A stretch of DNA of 64,000 nucleotides from the NCBI GenBank assembly GCA_041661665.1, contig JBAZTW010000002.1, forward strand, positions 62,001 through 126,000, read 5' to 3'. The notes beneath the pieces are model-generated. The model saw only the letters and a program-made list of their open reading frames with translations. It did no database searches and had not been told where the DNA came from. The first letter of the stretch is position 1; the number at the start of each line of letters is the position of its first letter. Positions 61,869 to 64,000 of the stretch are shown piece after piece. The position numbers and the translations under genes were made by a program. Origin of the DNA: GWC2-45-44 sp041661665 (GTDB lineage Bacteria; Planctomycetota; Phycisphaerae; Sedimentisphaerales; UBA12454).

Positions 61869-63176
61869 TTAGTTCGTCAGTCCCGCAATTGCGGCACCGA
61901 TTAGCGTGGCATTATCAACGCTGATAATTTCCCAGTAAATCCCAACCTCATTTTCAAGATACTGCTTGAGGTAGAATTCAATCCTGCTTTTCAATCCTTT
62001 CATCTGATAAAACGTCGTGCCTTCCGCAACAATACACATAGGTTTATCCGGGCGAGTATCACAACCGGATTTAATCGCCATTGCTGAAAGATTTATCGCC
62101 GCCAGCTTTGCCGCTCGCTCAATCATTCTGTCCGCCAGATAATACATCTTAACCGCATCATCGTTGTCTCCGTTTTTGCATGCTATTGCCAAAGGATTTT
62201 CATCATACGGATAAAACATAAAATCATTTAGCTGCTTAGTTTCAAGCCCCCGCATTTGCGAAATCGCTTTAGCCGCATCGCTCGAAAACAAACCGTCATC
62301 GCAGGCCTTTTGAATTGTCGCAAAACATATCGCCCCCAAATATGCGCCTGAAATCATTTTCTCGAATATATGTTCTCCGGGATTAGCCGTAGTCTTGTCA
62401 AATTCCTTATCAATCGTCCCTCTTTGACAACGCGAAAAATTCGCCGACTCCGCATTAATAATCTGCCCTCGAAGCAAATCGGGGCCTTTTTGTTTTTTGA
62501 TATTGCTGTTCTTTTCCACATAACAGCAGTTTGTCCCCGTGCCGAGAATGAAACCAAGATAACCGCTGAATATTCTGTTGTTATATCCCACGCCGGCCAG
62601 AAGCGTCGCCACTGTATCGTTCAAAATTACGATATGCTTATCGCCGCCTGATTTCATCTCAGCCATAGCACGATTAAGATTTTCACCGATTAACTGCCCT
62701 GCAACATCTTTGGCTTTGACCTCTTTTGTTAGACGAATAAGTTTACCGTCTCTATTGGGTAAAATTTCCGACGGGTATGAAAAACAAAAACCGATATTCT
62801 CCGATGTTCCAGCAACATCCTTAACATAATCCGCCATTGCTCTAAAAAATTCATCCCTACTCACCTGCCGCTGTACGCCGGGCATTTGATACTTTTTAAT
62901 ATTTTCCACGACGGGCTGTTTTTGCTCATCAAAGCGAACGACAGCAACTCGAAAATTTGTTCCACCGGCATCTATAACTATAACAGGCTTGTTGGCCGGA
63001 ACATCCGAGCCGACTTCGATATAGGTCGGTATCATTTCAAGGCTGCTCTTTTGCCCGTCAAGTCCCTTTCGCATTTCATCGAGAAACGCCTTTATATTCG
63101 TCTCAATATCGACGCTCAGATAGTCCATCTGATATTTATCGAGAAATTTTAATACGTCGTTTTTTATCTTGTCCAT
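61869..63176 (-). CDS. Eukaryote-type hexokinase
   Basis: A 435-residue cytoplasmic sugar kinase of the hexokinase family usual in eukaryotes, not the bacterial glucokinase type. Phosphate-1 is IDAGGTNFRVAVV, followed by GFCFSYPSE, the catalytic-Asp segment ILNDTVATLLAG, FILGTGTNCCYVE and, near the C-terminus, VAEGTTFYQMKG. Such enzymes occur in some Planctomycetes and Bacteroidetes. It lies 12 bases after galE on the same strand, suggesting a sugar-phosphate/UDP-galactose operon. Confidence 0.88.
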   Translation of the reverse strand: MDKIKNDVLKFLDKYQMDYLSVDIETNIKAFLDEMRKGLDGQKSSLEMIPTYIEVGSDVPANKPVIVIDAGGTNFRVAVVRFDEQKQPVVENIKKYQMPGVQRQVSRDEFFRAMADYVKDVAGTSENIGFCFSYPSEILPNRDGKLIRLTKEVKAKDVAGQLIGENLNRAMAEMKSGGDKHIVILNDTVATLLAGVGYNNRIFSGYLGFILGTGTNCCYVEKNSNIKKQKGPDLLRGQIINAESANFSRCQRGTIDKEFDKTTANPGEHIFEKMISGAYLGAICFATIQKACDDGLFSSDAAKAISQMRGLETKQLNDFMFYPYDENPLAIACKNGDNDDAVKMYYLADRMIERAAKLAAINLSAMAIKSGCDTRPDKPMCIVAEGTTFYQMKGLKSRIEFYLKQYLENEVGIYWEIISVDNATLIGAAIAGLTN

Positions 63177-63188
63177 AATTAAATCTTG

Positions 63189-64000
63189 TCATCGGCTGTA
63201 GCCGTTCGGGTTTTTGCTGTGCCATTTCCACGCTGTTTCAACTATTTTTTCAAGTTCCGGAAATTTAACTTTCCAGCCCAACTCCTTTTTCGCCTTCGTC
63301 GCATCAGCCGTCAAAACCGCAGGGTCTCCATTTCTTCGCGGTACTATCGTTACCTTAAAATCGGTTCCTGACACCTTTTTAACAGTCTCGATTACCTGCC
63401 TAACAGAATACCCCTTTCCATTGCCGAGATTATAAATCTGCTCGCTGCCGCTTTGAAGTTTTTCAAGCGCAAGCAAATGCGCTGAACACAAATCCTCAAT
63501 ATGAATATAATCCCTTACGCACGTCCCATCTTCAGTCGGGTAATCGTCGCCAAAAACTTTTATATCTTCCCTTTTGCCCATTGCCGCTGCGATTATGAGC
63601 GGAATAAGATGGCTTTCAGGCTTATGGTCTTCGCCAAGCGTTCCGTCTCCGCCAGCGCCGGCAGCGTTAAAATATCTCAACGCCGCATAATTAAGCCTCC
63701 CCGTCAAACTCTGAAAATGGCACATCCTTTCAACAGCCCACTTTGTCTCGCCATAAGGATTGATGGCTTTTTTTTGCAGTTCTTCGGTAATAGGTGTTTG
63801 AGCGGGAATGCCGTAAACTGCCGCTGTGCTGGAAAAAACAAACTTGCCGACCCCGCATTTCTCCATCGCACTGAGCAAGTTATGCGTATTGCACAAATTA
63901 TTGCGATAAAATTTCAAAGGCTCTTTTACCGACTCGCCAACCTCAATAAACGCGGCAAAATGCATTACCGCATCTATTTTTTTATCCGTCAAAACTTTTT
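63189..64000 (-). CDS. galE: UDP-glucose 4-epimerase, N-terminus outside window
   Basis: About 270 C-terminal residues are visible, and the frame remains open to the right edge, so the GxxGxxG cofactor loop lies outside. It shows DAVMHFAAFIEVGESV, FSSTAAVYG, the catalytic Tyr/Lys in NPYGETKWA, LRYFNAAGAG, RDYIHIEDL and YNLGNGKGYSV. It interconverts UDP-glucose and UDP-galactose. Co-directional with hexokinase. Confidence 0.93.
   Translation of the reverse strand, partial: KVLTDKKIDAVMHFAAFIEVGESVKEPLKFYRNNLCNTHNLLSAMEKCGVGKFVFSSTAAVYGIPAQTPITEELQKKAINPYGETKWAVERMCHFQSLTGRLNYAALRYFNAAGAGGDGTLGEDHKPESHLIPLIIAAAMGKREDIKVFGDDYPTEDGTCVRDYIHIEDLCSAHLLALEKLQSGSEQIYNLGNGKGYSVRQVIETVKKVSGTDFKVTIVPRRNGDPAVLTADATKAKKELGWKVKFPELEKIVETAWKWHSKNPNGYSR

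Overview
This window is about 64 kb of a bacterial chromosome with moderate GC content. It most likely comes from a planctomycete of the Phycisphaerae/Sedimentisphaerales type. That assignment is an inference from several traits together: PEP-CTERM proteins, a DUF2617-like protein, a eukaryote-type hexokinase, a secreted-protein-rich gene set, GH78 and UroD-family genes in a sugar locus, and housekeeping genes scattered as short operons. No rRNA is present to confirm it. Start codons include TTG and GTG, and ATGA/TTGA stop-start overlaps are common.

Layout. 1-8985 is a carbohydrate-use locus: two UroD/MtaA-like proteins (the first cut by the window edge), a GH78-like alpha-L-rhamnosidase, a GPH-type sugar transporter and a secreted GH-A-clan glycosidase. 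9110-12670 holds an RsbV/RsbW-like pair, a lipoprotein amidase and a polytopic glycosyltransferase with TPRs. 12671-13697 is a repeat-rich gap. 13698-22988 carries gpsA and a nine-gene type IV pilus/type II secretion operon (PilM, N, O, P-like, GspE, PilT, GspF and two prepilins). 22997-27887 has aroDE with a stand-alone LeuA regulatory domain, ribF, a REP-associated tyrosine transposase between REP repeats, and an NrnA-like phosphoesterase. 28265-29418 encodes two PEP-CTERM proteins, followed by an 800-bp gap with hairpins and a long repeat. 30232-31980 is an AT-rich, probably acquired OLD-like ATPase. 32129-37661 is uvrB-nadC, birA and a hyaluronan/chitin-synthase-like glycosyltransferase. 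37776-41050 has DUF2617-like, CPBP protease, a retropepsin/DUF5678 pair and a HhH glycosylase. 41086-48173 is hypF, an AraC regulator with a PocR domain, dxr and rseP. 48185-53081 is a glycan cluster (methyltransferase-GT2 fusion, two more methyltransferases, a GT39-like membrane transferase). 53141-55845 on the minus strand is a PEP-CTERM protein, dapA and pdxJ. 56209-59986 encodes a lipoprotein, a HEAT protein, a small unknown and a beta-propeller, all but the small one exported. 60016-64000 is purH, tRNA-Thr, hexokinase and galE (cut by the window edge).

The most unusual content is small repeated DNA. An element of about 110 bp with terminal inverted repeats occurs once near each end of the window, and one copy supplies the dapA stop codon. 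A 220-bp intergenic repeat occurs inverted on both sides of a 16-kb segment. A RAYT gene sits between REP copies, with a third copy 14 kb away. hypF carries two stretches of palindromic intergenic repeat DNA read in frame as protein. Among proteins, the stand-alone LeuA regulatory domain coupled to aroDE, the UroD-like pair in which only one partner keeps the zinc ligands, and the retropepsin/DUF5678 pair deserve a second look.

No CRISPR array, prophage, rRNA or replication origin was seen. Functions rest on motif recognition by eye; no database search was run.
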